From NCBI GenBank assembly GCA_049670505.1, contig JBATTK010000091.1, positions 33,359-97,358 on the forward strand: 64,000 nucleotides of DNA. The letters are read 5' to 3'. The notes below the pieces were generated by a model that had not been told where the DNA came from, made no database searches, and saw only the letters and a program-made list of their open reading frames with translations. Made by a program: the position numbers and the translations under genes. Positions 35,981 through 45,579 of this stretch are shown piece after piece. This DNA is from JBATTK01 sp049670505 (GTDB lineage Bacteria; Bacteroidota; Bacteroidia; Flavobacteriales; Flavobacteriaceae). Within the stretch, counting starts at the first letter, position 1; the number at the start of each line of letters is the position of its first letter.

Positions 35981-35994
35981 GCAATCTAGATTGC
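35981..35994. promoter_or_regulatory. 14-bp perfect palindrome in the divergent region
   Basis: GCAATCTAGATTGC lies between the AraC gene (starts 35780, minus) and the DUF1080 operon (starts 36247, plus). It is a candidate operator. The rest of the 35781-36246 region shows no gene and no exact TAnnTTTG element. Confidence 0.4.
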
Positions 35995-36246
35995 CCCGAC
36001 TACTCTTTTTTGTAATCGGATATAACGCCACAGAGGGGGCAACTATCCTTGGGCCTATGTATATATTTATTTGAACCCGCTATAGAAAAGTTGTTCGGTG
36101 TTTGTTATCTTTATTGCTTGCAGATGTTCATTGTACCGCAACTAACATAGGGGGCATCAAACCAGCTTATGACAGCCTAATTTGTTCGTCCCAACATAGA
36201 TGATCATGATATTTAGAACCCTAGAAAAACTAAAAAATAGTAGCAA

Positions 36247-37638
36247 ATGAAAGAAGTCTACACATACAAAGGCCAAATACTCCTAATTTTAACTATGTTG
36301 ACCCTCTTCGCATGTACGGAGACTCCCAAAGATGATACCCCGTGGATTGCCTTATTCGATGGTGAAACCTTGAACGGATGGACACAAAAAGGGGGCAATG
36401 CCAATTATGAGGTCAGGAACGGTGCCATAGTGGGCAGTACGGTGCATGATACACCAAATTCTTTTATGGCATCGGACAGCATGTATGATGATTTCATTTT
36501 AGAACTGGAATATAAGGTAGATTCCAGTATGAATTCTGGCATACAGATACGAAGCAACAGTTTTCCCGATTATAGAAACGGAAGAGTGCATGGATATCAA
36601 ATAGAAATAGATCCCTCCGAAAGGGCATGGAGTGCAGGAATTTATGACGAAGCGCGTCGCGGTTGGCTGTCCCCTTTGGATGGTAATCCCCAAGCACAAA
36701 AAGCTTTTAAACAAAATGATTGGAACCACTACCGTATTGAAGCTATAGGCGATACCCTAAAAACGTGGATCAATGATGTTCCTGCCTCATATTTGATCGA
36801 TGATAAAACAGCTAATGGATTCATAGGGCTTCAGGTACATAGTATCGACAAAGATAAAAAAGAAGGCACGGAGATTATCTGGAAAAATATCAGAATCCTA
36901 ACCGATAGCCTTTCCAAATATTCCAGAAAATCGCCCTTGGAGCCAATTACCACCAAAAACAAACTCACCATGGATGAAGAAAAGAACGGATGGAAGTTAC
37001 TTTGGGACGGAAAAAGAACAGATGGCTGGCGCGGGGCAAAACTAGATGAATTTCCCGAAAACGGTTGGGAAATAGAAGATGGGATATTAACCGTCTTGTC
37101 CTCAGGGGGCGAAGAATCCGCAGCCGGTGGCGACATTGTGACCAAAGAACTTTATCAAGATTTTGAATTAAAGGTAGATTTTAAAATAACGGAAGGGGCA
37201 AATAGCGGAATAAAGTATTATGTAGATACCGATCTCAATAAGGGACCCGGTTCCTCCATTGGACTGGAATATCAAATTCTTGATGATGCACGTCATCCAG
37301 ATGCAAAAGAGGGTAGCCATGAAGGTAGCCGAACGCTTGCCTCTCTTTATGATCTGATCCAGGCAAATACGGATAAGCCCACGAAACCTATCGGGGAGTG
37401 GAATACGGCACATATTGTTTCCGTCGATAATCACGTAGAACATTGGCTCAACGGAATAAAGGTGCTGGAATACGAGCGAAAAAGCGACGACTATAAAAAA
37501 CTGGTTTCTGAAAGTAAGTATGCGGGATGGCCTAATTTTGGAGAATCCGATAGCGGCCATATCCTATTACAAGATCACGGGGATAGGGTAAGCTTTAAAA
37601 ACATTAAAATAAAGTCAATCATAAAAACCGATCTATGA
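36247..37638 (+). CDS. lipoprotein with two DUF1080 (3-keto-disaccharide hydrolase-like) domains
   Basis: A 463-residue protein with lipobox TLFAC (Cys23). The first domain (about 30-220) starts IALFDGETLNGWTQKGG and includes NSGIQIRSN and YQIEIDP. The second (about 247-460) starts WKLLWDGKRTDGWRG and has NSGIKYYVD and LEYQILDDARHP. DUF1080 enzymes (PF06439) are concanavalin-like jelly rolls linked to hydrolysis of 3-keto-glycosides made by Gfo/Idh/MocA oxidoreductases. Its last four bases overlap the start of such an oxidoreductase gene, which supports the link. Confidence 0.88.
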   Translation: MKEVYTYKGQILLILTMLTLFACTETPKDDTPWIALFDGETLNGWTQKGGNANYEVRNGAIVGSTVHDTPNSFMASDSMYDDFILELEYKVDSSMNSGIQIRSNSFPDYRNGRVHGYQIEIDPSERAWSAGIYDEARRGWLSPLDGNPQAQKAFKQNDWNHYRIEAIGDTLKTWINDVPASYLIDDKTANGFIGLQVHSIDKDKKEGTEIIWKNIRILTDSLSKYSRKSPLEPITTKNKLTMDEEKNGWKLLWDGKRTDGWRGAKLDEFPENGWEIEDGILTVLSSGGEESAAGGDIVTKELYQDFELKVDFKITEGANSGIKYYVDTDLNKGPGSSIGLEYQILDDARHPDAKEGSHEGSRTLASLYDLIQANTDKPTKPIGEWNTAHIVSVDNHVEHWLNGIKVLEYERKSDDYKKLVSESKYAGWPNFGESDSGHILLQDHGDRVSFKNIKIKSIIKTDL

Positions 37639-38963
37639 CCACAAGACGTAATTTCATCAAAAAAACAACATTGGGCGCCGCTGCGATAACTACAGGTGGA
37701 CTGGTACTGCCTAGCCACAGTTACGGTGCCGTTTTAGGTGCAAATGACTTTATTAATTGTGCGGTTATCGGAGTGCGTAGTAGAGCAAAAGCACACGTAA
37801 AGGCCATTCACGCGGATCCAAATGCCAAAATACTTTTTAACTGTGATGTAGATGATATCATTATTGAGGAACACAACCTCTGGTGTCAAAACAATATCGG
37901 TTACATCCCCCCAGTAGAAAAAGACTTTCGCAAAATTCTGGAAAATAAAGATGTAGATGCCGTGTTTATTGCAACGCCGGAACACTGGCATGCACCTATG
38001 GCGATAATGGCAATGCAGGCCGGAAAACATGTGTATCTTGAAAAACCCTGTAGTCATAATCCATATGAAAACGAGCTTTTGGTAGCTGCCCAAAAAAAGT
38101 ATGGTAAAAAGGTACAAATGGGGAATCAGCAACGCTCCGCCAAGACCTCCATTACCGCTATGAAGGAAATCAGGGAAGGAATCATAGGGGATGTGTACAA
38201 AGGCGAAGCCTATTATTCCAATAATCGCGGATCTATAGGAACCGGCAAAAAAATAAATGTACCCAAGACATTGGACTGGGAATTATGGCAGGGACCTGCC
38301 CCAAGAAAAGATTATAAGGACAACGTTCATCCATACAACTGGCATTGGTTCCGCAATTGGGGTACGGGCGAAGTACATAACAACGGTACACATGAAATTG
38401 ATATTTGTAGATGGGCCTTAGGTGTAGATTTGCCGGAAAGCGTGACTTCCTTCGGAGGCAAATATACCTATGAAGACGATTGGGAATTTGTAGACAACCA
38501 ACAAGTGACCTATACATTTGGCGATAACAAATTCATTACCTGGACCGGCCATAGCCGTGGCCTAATGAAACCCGAAAGACCAGGACGGGGAGCAACCATC
38601 TATGGAAGCAAAGGATCCATACAATTGGACCGTAACTTTTACAAGCTATTCGATTTACAGGGCAACCCTATTAAATTTGAATTTGAACAAAACTCCAGCG
38701 CTACGACCAATACCAGAGGTGAAGGCGGATTGGACGTCAACCATGTTGGTAATTTCTTTGATGCCATACGCAGGGACTTAAGTCTAAACGCGGATATTCA
38801 AGATGCAAGTATTTCTACGATGCTTTGCCATTTGGGCAATATGGCCCAAGATGCCGGAGATACCTTAAAAATAGACCCCACCAATGGCAAGGTCTTAAAT
38901 AACGATAAGGCCATGGAGCATTGGAAACGAGAATACCATGCCAGTTGGGAACCTAAACTATAA
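37635..38963 (+). CDS. Gfo/Idh/MocA-family oxidoreductase, Tat-exported
   Basis: A 442-residue protein with a twin-arginine signal (TTRRNFIKKTTLGAAAI, about 30 residues). The Rossmann NAD(P) fold begins INCAVIGVRSRAKAHV. The VDAVFIATPEHWHAPMAI and VYLEKPCSHN (EKP) motifs mark the family, and the C-terminal alpha/beta domain includes TGEVHNNGTHEIDICRWAL. Such periplasmic enzymes oxidise glycosides, commonly at C3. It overlaps the DUF1080 gene by 4 bases and is followed after 3 bases by a second oxidoreductase. Confidence 0.92.
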   Translation: MTTRRNFIKKTTLGAAAITTGGLVLPSHSYGAVLGANDFINCAVIGVRSRAKAHVKAIHADPNAKILFNCDVDDIIIEEHNLWCQNNIGYIPPVEKDFRKILENKDVDAVFIATPEHWHAPMAIMAMQAGKHVYLEKPCSHNPYENELLVAAQKKYGKKVQMGNQQRSAKTSITAMKEIREGIIGDVYKGEAYYSNNRGSIGTGKKINVPKTLDWELWQGPAPRKDYKDNVHPYNWHWFRNWGTGEVHNNGTHEIDICRWALGVDLPESVTSFGGKYTYEDDWEFVDNQQVTYTFGDNKFITWTGHSRGLMKPERPGRGATIYGSKGSIQLDRNFYKLFDLQGNPIKFEFEQNSSATTNTRGEGGLDVNHVGNFFDAIRRDLSLNADIQDASISTMLCHLGNMAQDAGDTLKIDPTNGKVLNNDKAMEHWKREYHASWEPKL

Positions 38964-38966
38964 ACA

Positions 38967-40148
38967 ATGAAAAGAAGGGAATTTGTAATTAAAGGCGGCT
39001 TGGCCTCTGCCGCAACTGCCATTTCAACTACGGCAATGGGAAGTTTTTTTGATTCTAAAAGCCCCTTGGAGACCTTGAATATAGGTGTTATAGGAACCGG
39101 AAGTCGCGGTGCGGGATTGATTCCTTTTATCAATCGAATGGAAAACTTCAATGTTATTGCCTGTTGTGACCCCTTGCCCTTCCGATTGGCCGATGGACTC
39201 AAAAAAGTTGAAGGCAAGGCAAGTTCCTATAGCGATTATAGGAAACTCTTGGATAACCCTACTATCGATGCCGTATTGATAGCAACACCTTTTAGTATGC
39301 ATTCCAAAATAGCTATTGATGCCTTGGATGCGGGAAAGCATGTGTATTGCGAAAAAACTATGGCCAAAGGTTTTAAAGGTATACAACAATTGGTCAACAA
39401 GGTAAAGACCTCCGATAAAATTTTCCAGACAGGCCATCAATACCACAGTTCTAGATTATATGTCCATGTAGTGGATTTGATAAAAAGTGGCAAAATCGGA
39501 AAGGTAATCGCTTTTGAATGTCAGTGGAACCGCAATGGGAATTGGAGAAGACCGGTACCCAGACCTGAGCTGGAAAAAGCTATAAATTGGAGGATGTACC
39601 GAGAATTTTCTGGCGGTCTGGTTGCCGAACTCTGTTCGCATCAAATAGATTTTGTGAACTGGGTGTTAGAAGCTACCCCGGAAAAAGTAACCGGCATAGG
39701 CGGTATCGATTACTGGAAAGATGGCAGGGAAACTTATGACAATGTGCATCTTCTTTACAGTTATCCCAATGGGGTCAAAGCCAAGTTTACTTGTCTCACC
39801 AGCAATGGGATGGATGACTATAAGATAAAGGTCATGGGCGATAAGGGTACCATAATACTGGATTATTTAAACGCGTGGTTCCACCCGGAAGAAATTTACG
39901 AGAAAGAAATGGGCGATGTTGACGGAGTTTCAGGGGCAACGGTAAACTGGGTGCAAAACAAAGGCATTCCGATTAAAGTAGAGCATGCCGACCCCAGTAA
40001 GCAAGCTCTCATGGATTTTAAGGAAAGTATCATCAATACAACAGAACCTATATCCGATGTTGTCTCCGGAGCAAAGGCCGCGAAATGTGTTCAAATGGGA
40101 CTGGATGCCATGCACAACAACAAAATTATAAGCTGGAAAAATTTATGA
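38967..40148 (+). CDS. Gfo/Idh/MocA-family oxidoreductase, exported
   Basis: A 393-residue protein with a Tat-like signal (KRREFVIKGGLASAATAI). The Rossmann start is NIGVIGTGSRGAGLI, followed by DAVLIATPFSMHSKIAI. The usual EKP reads EKT (VYCEKTMAK), a conservative departure. The C-terminal domain has GLVAELCSHQIDFVNWVL. It is the last gene of the DUF1080-Gfo-Gfo operon. It probably acts on the same or a related glycoside. Confidence 0.9.
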   Translation: MKRREFVIKGGLASAATAISTTAMGSFFDSKSPLETLNIGVIGTGSRGAGLIPFINRMENFNVIACCDPLPFRLADGLKKVEGKASSYSDYRKLLDNPTIDAVLIATPFSMHSKIAIDALDAGKHVYCEKTMAKGFKGIQQLVNKVKTSDKIFQTGHQYHSSRLYVHVVDLIKSGKIGKVIAFECQWNRNGNWRRPVPRPELEKAINWRMYREFSGGLVAELCSHQIDFVNWVLEATPEKVTGIGGIDYWKDGRETYDNVHLLYSYPNGVKAKFTCLTSNGMDDYKIKVMGDKGTIILDYLNAWFHPEEIYEKEMGDVDGVSGATVNWVQNKGIPIKVEHADPSKQALMDFKESIINTTEPISDVVSGAKAAKCVQMGLDAMHNNKIISWKNL

Positions 40149-40243
40149 TACTATAGGATTCACCTATTGGCTTTTAGTGTAATCATGAATGTTTACCCTT
40201 AATTATACAGCTTCATTTTTGCTGCCTTGAAATACACCATTTA

Positions 40244-41662
40244 CTATCTAAGACGGGCCTTTTTTTGGGTCGCCCTGCTGAAAACAAGGAATAAAATCCC
40301 ACAAAGCAACCATGCCGGCAATGTTACAAATGAAAGGAAAACATTGAATTGAAGGGAAATAAAATAGAACAACCCAAAACTAACGGCCCAGGCCAAGAAA
40401 ACGGATGTATTAAATTTAATGTTGGCTTCCTCCGCATAATTTTTGACTATCCCTGCTTGTTTGTGAAAGAAATGCTCAAAGACGATCACTGCCCCAAAAG
40501 GTGCAAGGATAAATCCGTACAACGCCACAAACCCCAATAATTTCATGGCAAAAGCAGGAAAAAGACCTGCTATGGTCGCTACGGTCCCCGCGATAATGGT
40601 TACCCAAAAAGTGGATACTTTGGGGATAATGGCCTGAAATGCGAGTCCGGCCCTATAGATGGTAGGATTGGCCGTGGTCCACCCTGCAAGTACCACCGCG
40701 ATGATCCCGAAAATTCCGATGGCATTATTGGCCAATGGTCCCGGAGCAACGGGCGGTGCCTCCCCATTGGACAAAAAGGCCTGCGCCTCCGGCGATTTTA
40801 GGTAAACGGCATATAATAGGGCCGCGGCTATCCATGCCATATAATGCCCAATATACATCCCTGCGGCGGTAGTCCAACCGGAACCGGTATTTTTTGCAAA
40901 TCGAAACACAGAAAGATCCGACATCCCTACATGCATGGCGGCATTGGCAAACCAAGACCAGATGACCACGTGCCAAAACGTATATTTGAGCTGGCCTGGA
41001 AAAGGTGCCGAACCTTCTCCCCATATATTCCAAAAATCATTAAAACTTTTAACCCCTAATTGACTCAAGGCAACAATACCACAAGCCAAAAAGGCCAAAA
41101 CAATAAAGGGCGACATCCAATTCGCCGCTTTAGAGACCGTATCATACCCTTTAGAGGCAATCAATGAGATCACGGCACCTACGATAATTACGATGACCAC
41201 CCAAGTGATACCGTTGGGCATAGTATCCGAAAGTTTTGGCATCTCCATATCGAAAGGGATTCCCACGGCAGTGGCAGATACCGTTATCATGGCTCCTGCA
41301 AGGAAACAAAAGAGTATGCCATTGGCCAGATTGTAGCCTGTGACCAATTTTTTTCCGCAAATTTTTTCAAGTTGATAGTACAGCGTCAATCTATTTTTGA
41401 CCGCGATTTCGGCGGTCAAAAAACGCCAACTTAAAACGGCCAACAGATTTCCCAACAACAAACCTACAATAAGATCAAATGCACTTACCCCGGCGGTCAA
41501 GAACAAAGGGCCGATCATAAATTCCGTACCTGCGGCATGTTCCCCTGCATACATGCCCAAAAAACTTTTCCAGCCTTTTAATTTTGATTTGGGTACGGGT
41601 TCCCTTTCATATTCCCCTCCGGCAATCTCCTCAATTTCTTCTTCTATGTTGTATTGGCCCAT
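40244..41662 (-). CDS. NCS1-like purine/cytosine permease-family transporter
   Basis: A 472-residue integral membrane protein with about twelve hydrophobic segments. The HAAGTEFMIGPLFLTAGVSAFDLIVGLLLGN start and the AGWTTANPTIYRAGLAFQA stretch are typical of APC-superfamily NCS1-type permeases. The soluble N-terminus (1-30) is highly charged. It is the last gene of the rhamnose operon (17 bases after the FMN dehydrogenase), so it may import L-rhamnose or a pathway-related compound. Sugar transport by this family is not established, so the substrate is an open question. Confidence 0.82.
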   Translation of the reverse strand: MGQYNIEEEIEEIAGGEYEREPVPKSKLKGWKSFLGMYAGEHAAGTEFMIGPLFLTAGVSAFDLIVGLLLGNLLAVLSWRFLTAEIAVKNRLTLYYQLEKICGKKLVTGYNLANGILFCFLAGAMITVSATAVGIPFDMEMPKLSDTMPNGITWVVIVIIVGAVISLIASKGYDTVSKAANWMSPFIVLAFLACGIVALSQLGVKSFNDFWNIWGEGSAPFPGQLKYTFWHVVIWSWFANAAMHVGMSDLSVFRFAKNTGSGWTTAAGMYIGHYMAWIAAALLYAVYLKSPEAQAFLSNGEAPPVAPGPLANNAIGIFGIIAVVLAGWTTANPTIYRAGLAFQAIIPKVSTFWVTIIAGTVATIAGLFPAFAMKLLGFVALYGFILAPFGAVIVFEHFFHKQAGIVKNYAEEANIKFNTSVFLAWAVSFGLFYFISLQFNVFLSFVTLPAWLLCGILFLVFSRATQKKARLR

Positions 41663-41679
41663 GTACTTGGTTTTTTCGG

Positions 41680-42831
41680 TTATTTAGCTATCAAATGGTC
41701 TGGTAAATCCTCAACGCTTTCACAGCAGAGTTGTTCCATAATTTGTTGCAATTGTGTCTTTAGTATTGAAATCGTATGATTTCCTCCTTTACTGCCCAAG
41801 GCCGCGGTACCGTACATAAAGGAACGGCCCATAAAGGTAAATTTGGCCCCTGAAGCCATTGCCCTTGCGATATCGGGTCCGGAACGTAGACCGCTATCCA
41901 TCATTACCTCTATTTCATTCCCATATTTTTCCGCGATACGTTTTAGCGGATGTATGGTAGACTCTCCGGCATCCAATTGACGACCCCCGTGGTTGGAGAC
42001 GATAATTCCATCCAGTCCCAAACGTATCGCTTCTTCGGTATCGGCTTCCGAAGCCACGCCTTTTAGTACCAGTTTTCCCTTCCACATATCCCTAATGGGT
42101 CTGATCTTCTCCTCATTGAGTCTCCCTGAGAAGGTCTGATCCATAAATTTTCCTAATTGTTTCAAATCCAACCCTTTTGGCATATAAGGCTTCAGGGTTT
42201 CAAAATTGGGCTGACCACATCTTAAAGTTTCCAAGGCCCATCTGGGCTTACCTAAAACCTGTAGGATGTTTTTAACGGACATTTTTGGGGGCATGGCCAG
42301 TCCATTTCGGATATCCCTTGGTCGGTATCCAAAAGTGGGTACATCACATAATATCACGAGGACGGGACATTCGGCTACTGCAGCACGTTTTATGATATCG
42401 TCCCGTAAGGCATTTTCTGTAGGATGATATAGCTGAAACCAAGCCTTTCCTTCCGTTAACTCACTTATTTTTTCAATACTGCTCGTAGTTACCGTACTTA
42501 GGATAAATGGAATATTATGTTCAAAAGCGGCTTTGGCCAATATTTCGGGTGATTTGGGCCACATCAATCCTTGTAACCCAACAGGCGCAATACCTATAGG
42601 TGCATCATATTCCACACCGAACAGATCGGTCTTTAGCACTGAACCATTGAAGTTTCGCAAGTATTGCGGTTTTAATTGTACTTCCCTGAGTTCCGAAGTA
42701 TTCCTATGCAGGTTAACATCTTCATTACAGCCACCATCCAAATATTCAAAAGCGAATTTTGGAATTCTCTTTTGGGCCTTATTTCTCAAATCGTCAATAG
42801 ACGGATAATCGGTATTGAATTCCAGTGCCAT
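41680..42831 (-). CDS. FMN-dependent alpha-hydroxy-acid dehydrogenase (L-lactate dehydrogenase-like)
   Basis: A 383-residue TIM-barrel flavoprotein. The active-site VSNHGGRQLD (catalytic His), the FMN-binding APVGLQGLMWP and VMMDSGLRSGPDIARAMA elements, and FMGRSFMYG are visible. The likely reaction is oxidation of L-lactate to pyruvate. In the rhamnose pathway this drains the lactate made from lactaldehyde by the aldolase/dehydrogenase encoded upstream. It starts 4 bases after the kinase stop. Confidence 0.88.
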   Translation of the reverse strand: MALEFNTDYPSIDDLRNKAQKRIPKFAFEYLDGGCNEDVNLHRNTSELREVQLKPQYLRNFNGSVLKTDLFGVEYDAPIGIAPVGLQGLMWPKSPEILAKAAFEHNIPFILSTVTTSSIEKISELTEGKAWFQLYHPTENALRDDIIKRAAVAECPVLVILCDVPTFGYRPRDIRNGLAMPPKMSVKNILQVLGKPRWALETLRCGQPNFETLKPYMPKGLDLKQLGKFMDQTFSGRLNEEKIRPIRDMWKGKLVLKGVASEADTEEAIRLGLDGIIVSNHGGRQLDAGESTIHPLKRIAEKYGNEIEVMMDSGLRSGPDIARAMASGAKFTFMGRSFMYGTAALGSKGGNHTISILKTQLQQIMEQLCCESVEDLPDHLIAK

Positions 42832-42835
42832 AAAC

Positions 42836-44206
42836 TTATTTTAGAATGAATGGAATATGCTTTTTTAATGAATAATTCTTCTTTAAAAATTTGGAATTGA
42901 GCTTTGAGTCCGAGATGGCTATCGCCGCACCTAAAGCGGAGCCCAGGGAAGAATCGGTTGTCCTAAGTTTCATATTTCTAAGATAGTGAGACAAAAGCTT
43001 TAGATATACGTCATTGTCACTGAATCCACCATCCACATACAATCTCTCAATAGTATCATTACCGGTTGCCGTTTTGATACTCTTTACCTGTAACAACACC
43101 AATTCTATCATTAAATGATGATAGGCATGCTCAAAGGCCTTATAAGTTATTTTGGTCTCCCGGGGCATATCTTCATCGGAAATACTTATCCATCTGAACA
43201 CGTATTCAAAATCTTTCATAATCTCAAAGTAAGTATCATAATGAAACTTTACCTTCTTGTGATAGTCTAGGGGAACGCCAAAATGTTGGGATAGGAACTG
43301 TATTTGAAGATTATACTCATTACCCAAAAACAGTCGTGAAGATTTTACCGGTTTTCCATTGATCCTCATATAGTTGATGCAATCTTTTTCTATATCCTCC
43401 TTGGATAATAACCGCTCTGTAAACGGGTTAAAGGCAATACTCCATGTTCCTGTAGAGACTAGGATAAATTTCTTTTTTATACTCCGCACATAAGGCAAGA
43501 GCGCTGCTGAACTGTCATGTATACCCACACCGATTTTTATACGCCTGCCATTATAATTCATATTGATACTGGTCTCCGTAGAGACTATGGGCGCAAGAAT
43601 TTTATGCATATTCTCTTTGTAGACCCAACTGTGGTAATCCTTCTTCTCATAGTCCCACAATGCGGTATGACTACCGATACTTGTATATTCGCTCAACGGA
43701 ATCCCTGTAAAAACATAACTTATATATTGGGGAAAGTGCAAGGAGTATGTAATTTTTTCAAAGACTTCCGGCTTCTTTTGCTGAAGCCAGTACAATTGCA
43801 TCCCCGAGTTTAACATTCCGGCGTTGGAAGAACCTGTTGCCACCGCAAAATTGGTCTCCGGACCATACTTCCTGAAAAAGGAATCGGTTATTTCTTGATC
43901 TAAGGGTTTGGTATAATTATATAAGGGTGTTAGCACTTCGCCATTTTCATCTAGATGGACAAAACTGGCCCCGTAAGTAGAAAAATTGATTGCCGTCACG
44001 TTAAATTCGTCGGCATTCAGCATTCTATCAAAAACTTCTTTCAGCCATCGCTGTAAAGCGTCAAGGTCTTCTGTAGGGTAGCCGTCCTCATCCGCTATGG
44101 TATCAAAATGCGTGTATTCCCGGTAAACCTCTTGGTAATCGCTATCGAACAGAAAAAATTTTTTGTTGGTCTTTCCAATATCGAATACCGCTGTAACTTT
44201 TTTCAT
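42836..44206 (-). CDS. rhaB: L-rhamnulokinase-like FGGY-family sugar kinase
   Basis: A 456-residue protein from the ATG at 44206; a TTG further upstream lies inside the preceding gene. VFDIGKTNKKFFLFD is the phosphate-1 loop and INFSTYGASFVHLD a substrate-side element. The C-terminus has RLYVDGGFSDNDVYLKLLSHYL, the adenosine loop of FGGY kinases. By operon context it phosphorylates L-rhamnulose. The start lies 10 bases after the isomerase stop, so the two genes are closely coupled. Confidence 0.85.
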   Translation of the reverse strand: MKKVTAVFDIGKTNKKFFLFDSDYQEVYREYTHFDTIADEDGYPTEDLDALQRWLKEVFDRMLNADEFNVTAINFSTYGASFVHLDENGEVLTPLYNYTKPLDQEITDSFFRKYGPETNFAVATGSSNAGMLNSGMQLYWLQQKKPEVFEKITYSLHFPQYISYVFTGIPLSEYTSIGSHTALWDYEKKDYHSWVYKENMHKILAPIVSTETSINMNYNGRRIKIGVGIHDSSAALLPYVRSIKKKFILVSTGTWSIAFNPFTERLLSKEDIEKDCINYMRINGKPVKSSRLFLGNEYNLQIQFLSQHFGVPLDYHKKVKFHYDTYFEIMKDFEYVFRWISISDEDMPRETKITYKAFEHAYHHLMIELVLLQVKSIKTATGNDTIERLYVDGGFSDNDVYLKLLSHYLRNMKLRTTDSSLGSALGAAIAISDSKLNSKFLKKNYSLKKHIPFILK

Positions 44207-44216
44207 AGGAAGGTGT

Positions 44217-45497
44217 TTATAGCCCGGACGCAACCGTATTTTTACCCCGCTCTTTGATCAAGTTCTTTCTAATGTGCAACGATCTATAAGCCTCCAATGG
44301 ATGCAATGCACCGCCTCCATTTAGCCTTGCCCTTTGCAACAAAGGCCGTACATCCGTTCTATACGCATTTTGCAAAATTTCCTGGCATTGTACCACATCG
44401 TTCTCCTGCTGGGCGGTTTTAAGTAAGGGTCGATCTATTAACAGTGCCTTGGCATAGGCTTCCTGTATGGCTTCCAATGATTGCATAATATCTTCTAACG
44501 GATCCTTGATATTATGACTGGCATCTATCATCCAGGCAGGATATGGATTTTGAGGATTGTTTTCCATCCCATATACCAACTCATTAAAAATAAGGAATAG
44601 GGCATATGGTTTTACGCTTCCAACGGTTAGGTCATCATCGCCATATTTGCTATCATTGAAATGAAAGCCCCCTAATTTGCCTTTTAGCATTAAAGTGGAA
44701 ACAATCTGCTCAATGTTGGTATTGGGCAGGTGATGACCTAAATCTACTAAGGTATAGGCTTTTTCACCACATTCGTTGGCCAACATAAAGGAAGTGCCCC
44801 AATCTTGTATGACCGTACTATAAAAATTGGGTTCGTAGGGCTTGTACTCTATAAAAAGCTTCCAATCTTCCGGCAGGGCCTTATAGATATCCTTCAAACT
44901 ATTTTGTGTATGTTGCAATACTGTTTGGAAGTTGTTCTGTCCGGGAAAATTAGCTCCATCCGCCAACCACACGGTAAGGCTTTTTGAACCTAATTTATCC
45001 CCAATTTTTATGACATCGATATTGTGTGCGACCGCCTGTTGTCTTACCGCATCATTGGCATTGCTTAATGAACCGTACCTATAGCTCTCCTTAGCGTTAT
45101 TTTGGTCTTGAAAAGTATTGGAGTTGACCGCATCAAAAGTGATATCATGGGAATTTGCCAATTGCTTTATAGCCGTATAATCCTCGGGAATATCCCATGG
45201 TATGTGTAAGGATATGGCCCCTGCTGTTCGGGTGAGGGCATGCAATATGCCTACATCATCTATCTTTTGCTCTAAATTGGATGGTTCTCCCTGAAAACCA
45301 AATCTTCCAAACCTCGTTCCACCTGCTCCCAGTGCCCAACTTGGTATGGCTACCTGAAAGTCCTGGAGTTTTTGAACGACCGCATCCACCCGACAACCAT
45401 TTTTTAAAAGAGCGTTTGATAAGAAGTCGAACTTTTCATTATGTACGACAATGTTATTTTGATTGTTGTTTTGAATCTGATCTTTCTCTATTTTCAT
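44217..45497 (-). CDS. rhaI: L-rhamnose isomerase (RhaI type)
   Basis: A 426-residue protein of the RhaI family (Pseudomonas stutzeri type) and of normal length. VAIPSWALGAGGTRFGRF at the N-terminus is characteristic. Metal ligand regions can be seen: LFIEYKPYEPNFYST, TLVDLGHHLPNTN, GGFHFNDSKYGDDDL and WMIDASHN. It converts L-rhamnose to L-rhamnulose. Fits between aldolase and kinase genes, as in known rhamnose operons of Bacteroidota. Confidence 0.92.
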   Translation of the reverse strand: MKIEKDQIQNNNQNNIVVHNEKFDFLSNALLKNGCRVDAVVQKLQDFQVAIPSWALGAGGTRFGRFGFQGEPSNLEQKIDDVGILHALTRTAGAISLHIPWDIPEDYTAIKQLANSHDITFDAVNSNTFQDQNNAKESYRYGSLSNANDAVRQQAVAHNIDVIKIGDKLGSKSLTVWLADGANFPGQNNFQTVLQHTQNSLKDIYKALPEDWKLFIEYKPYEPNFYSTVIQDWGTSFMLANECGEKAYTLVDLGHHLPNTNIEQIVSTLMLKGKLGGFHFNDSKYGDDDLTVGSVKPYALFLIFNELVYGMENNPQNPYPAWMIDASHNIKDPLEDIMQSLEAIQEAYAKALLIDRPLLKTAQQENDVVQCQEILQNAYRTDVRPLLQRARLNGGGALHPLEAYRSLHIRKNLIKERGKNTVASGL

Positions 45498-45579
45498 GGA
45501 CTATACATTATGTTTTGGGCAAAGTAAACTTCTACATAGTTAAGATAACTATGGAAGTTATGAAAACTAACTCAAATAA

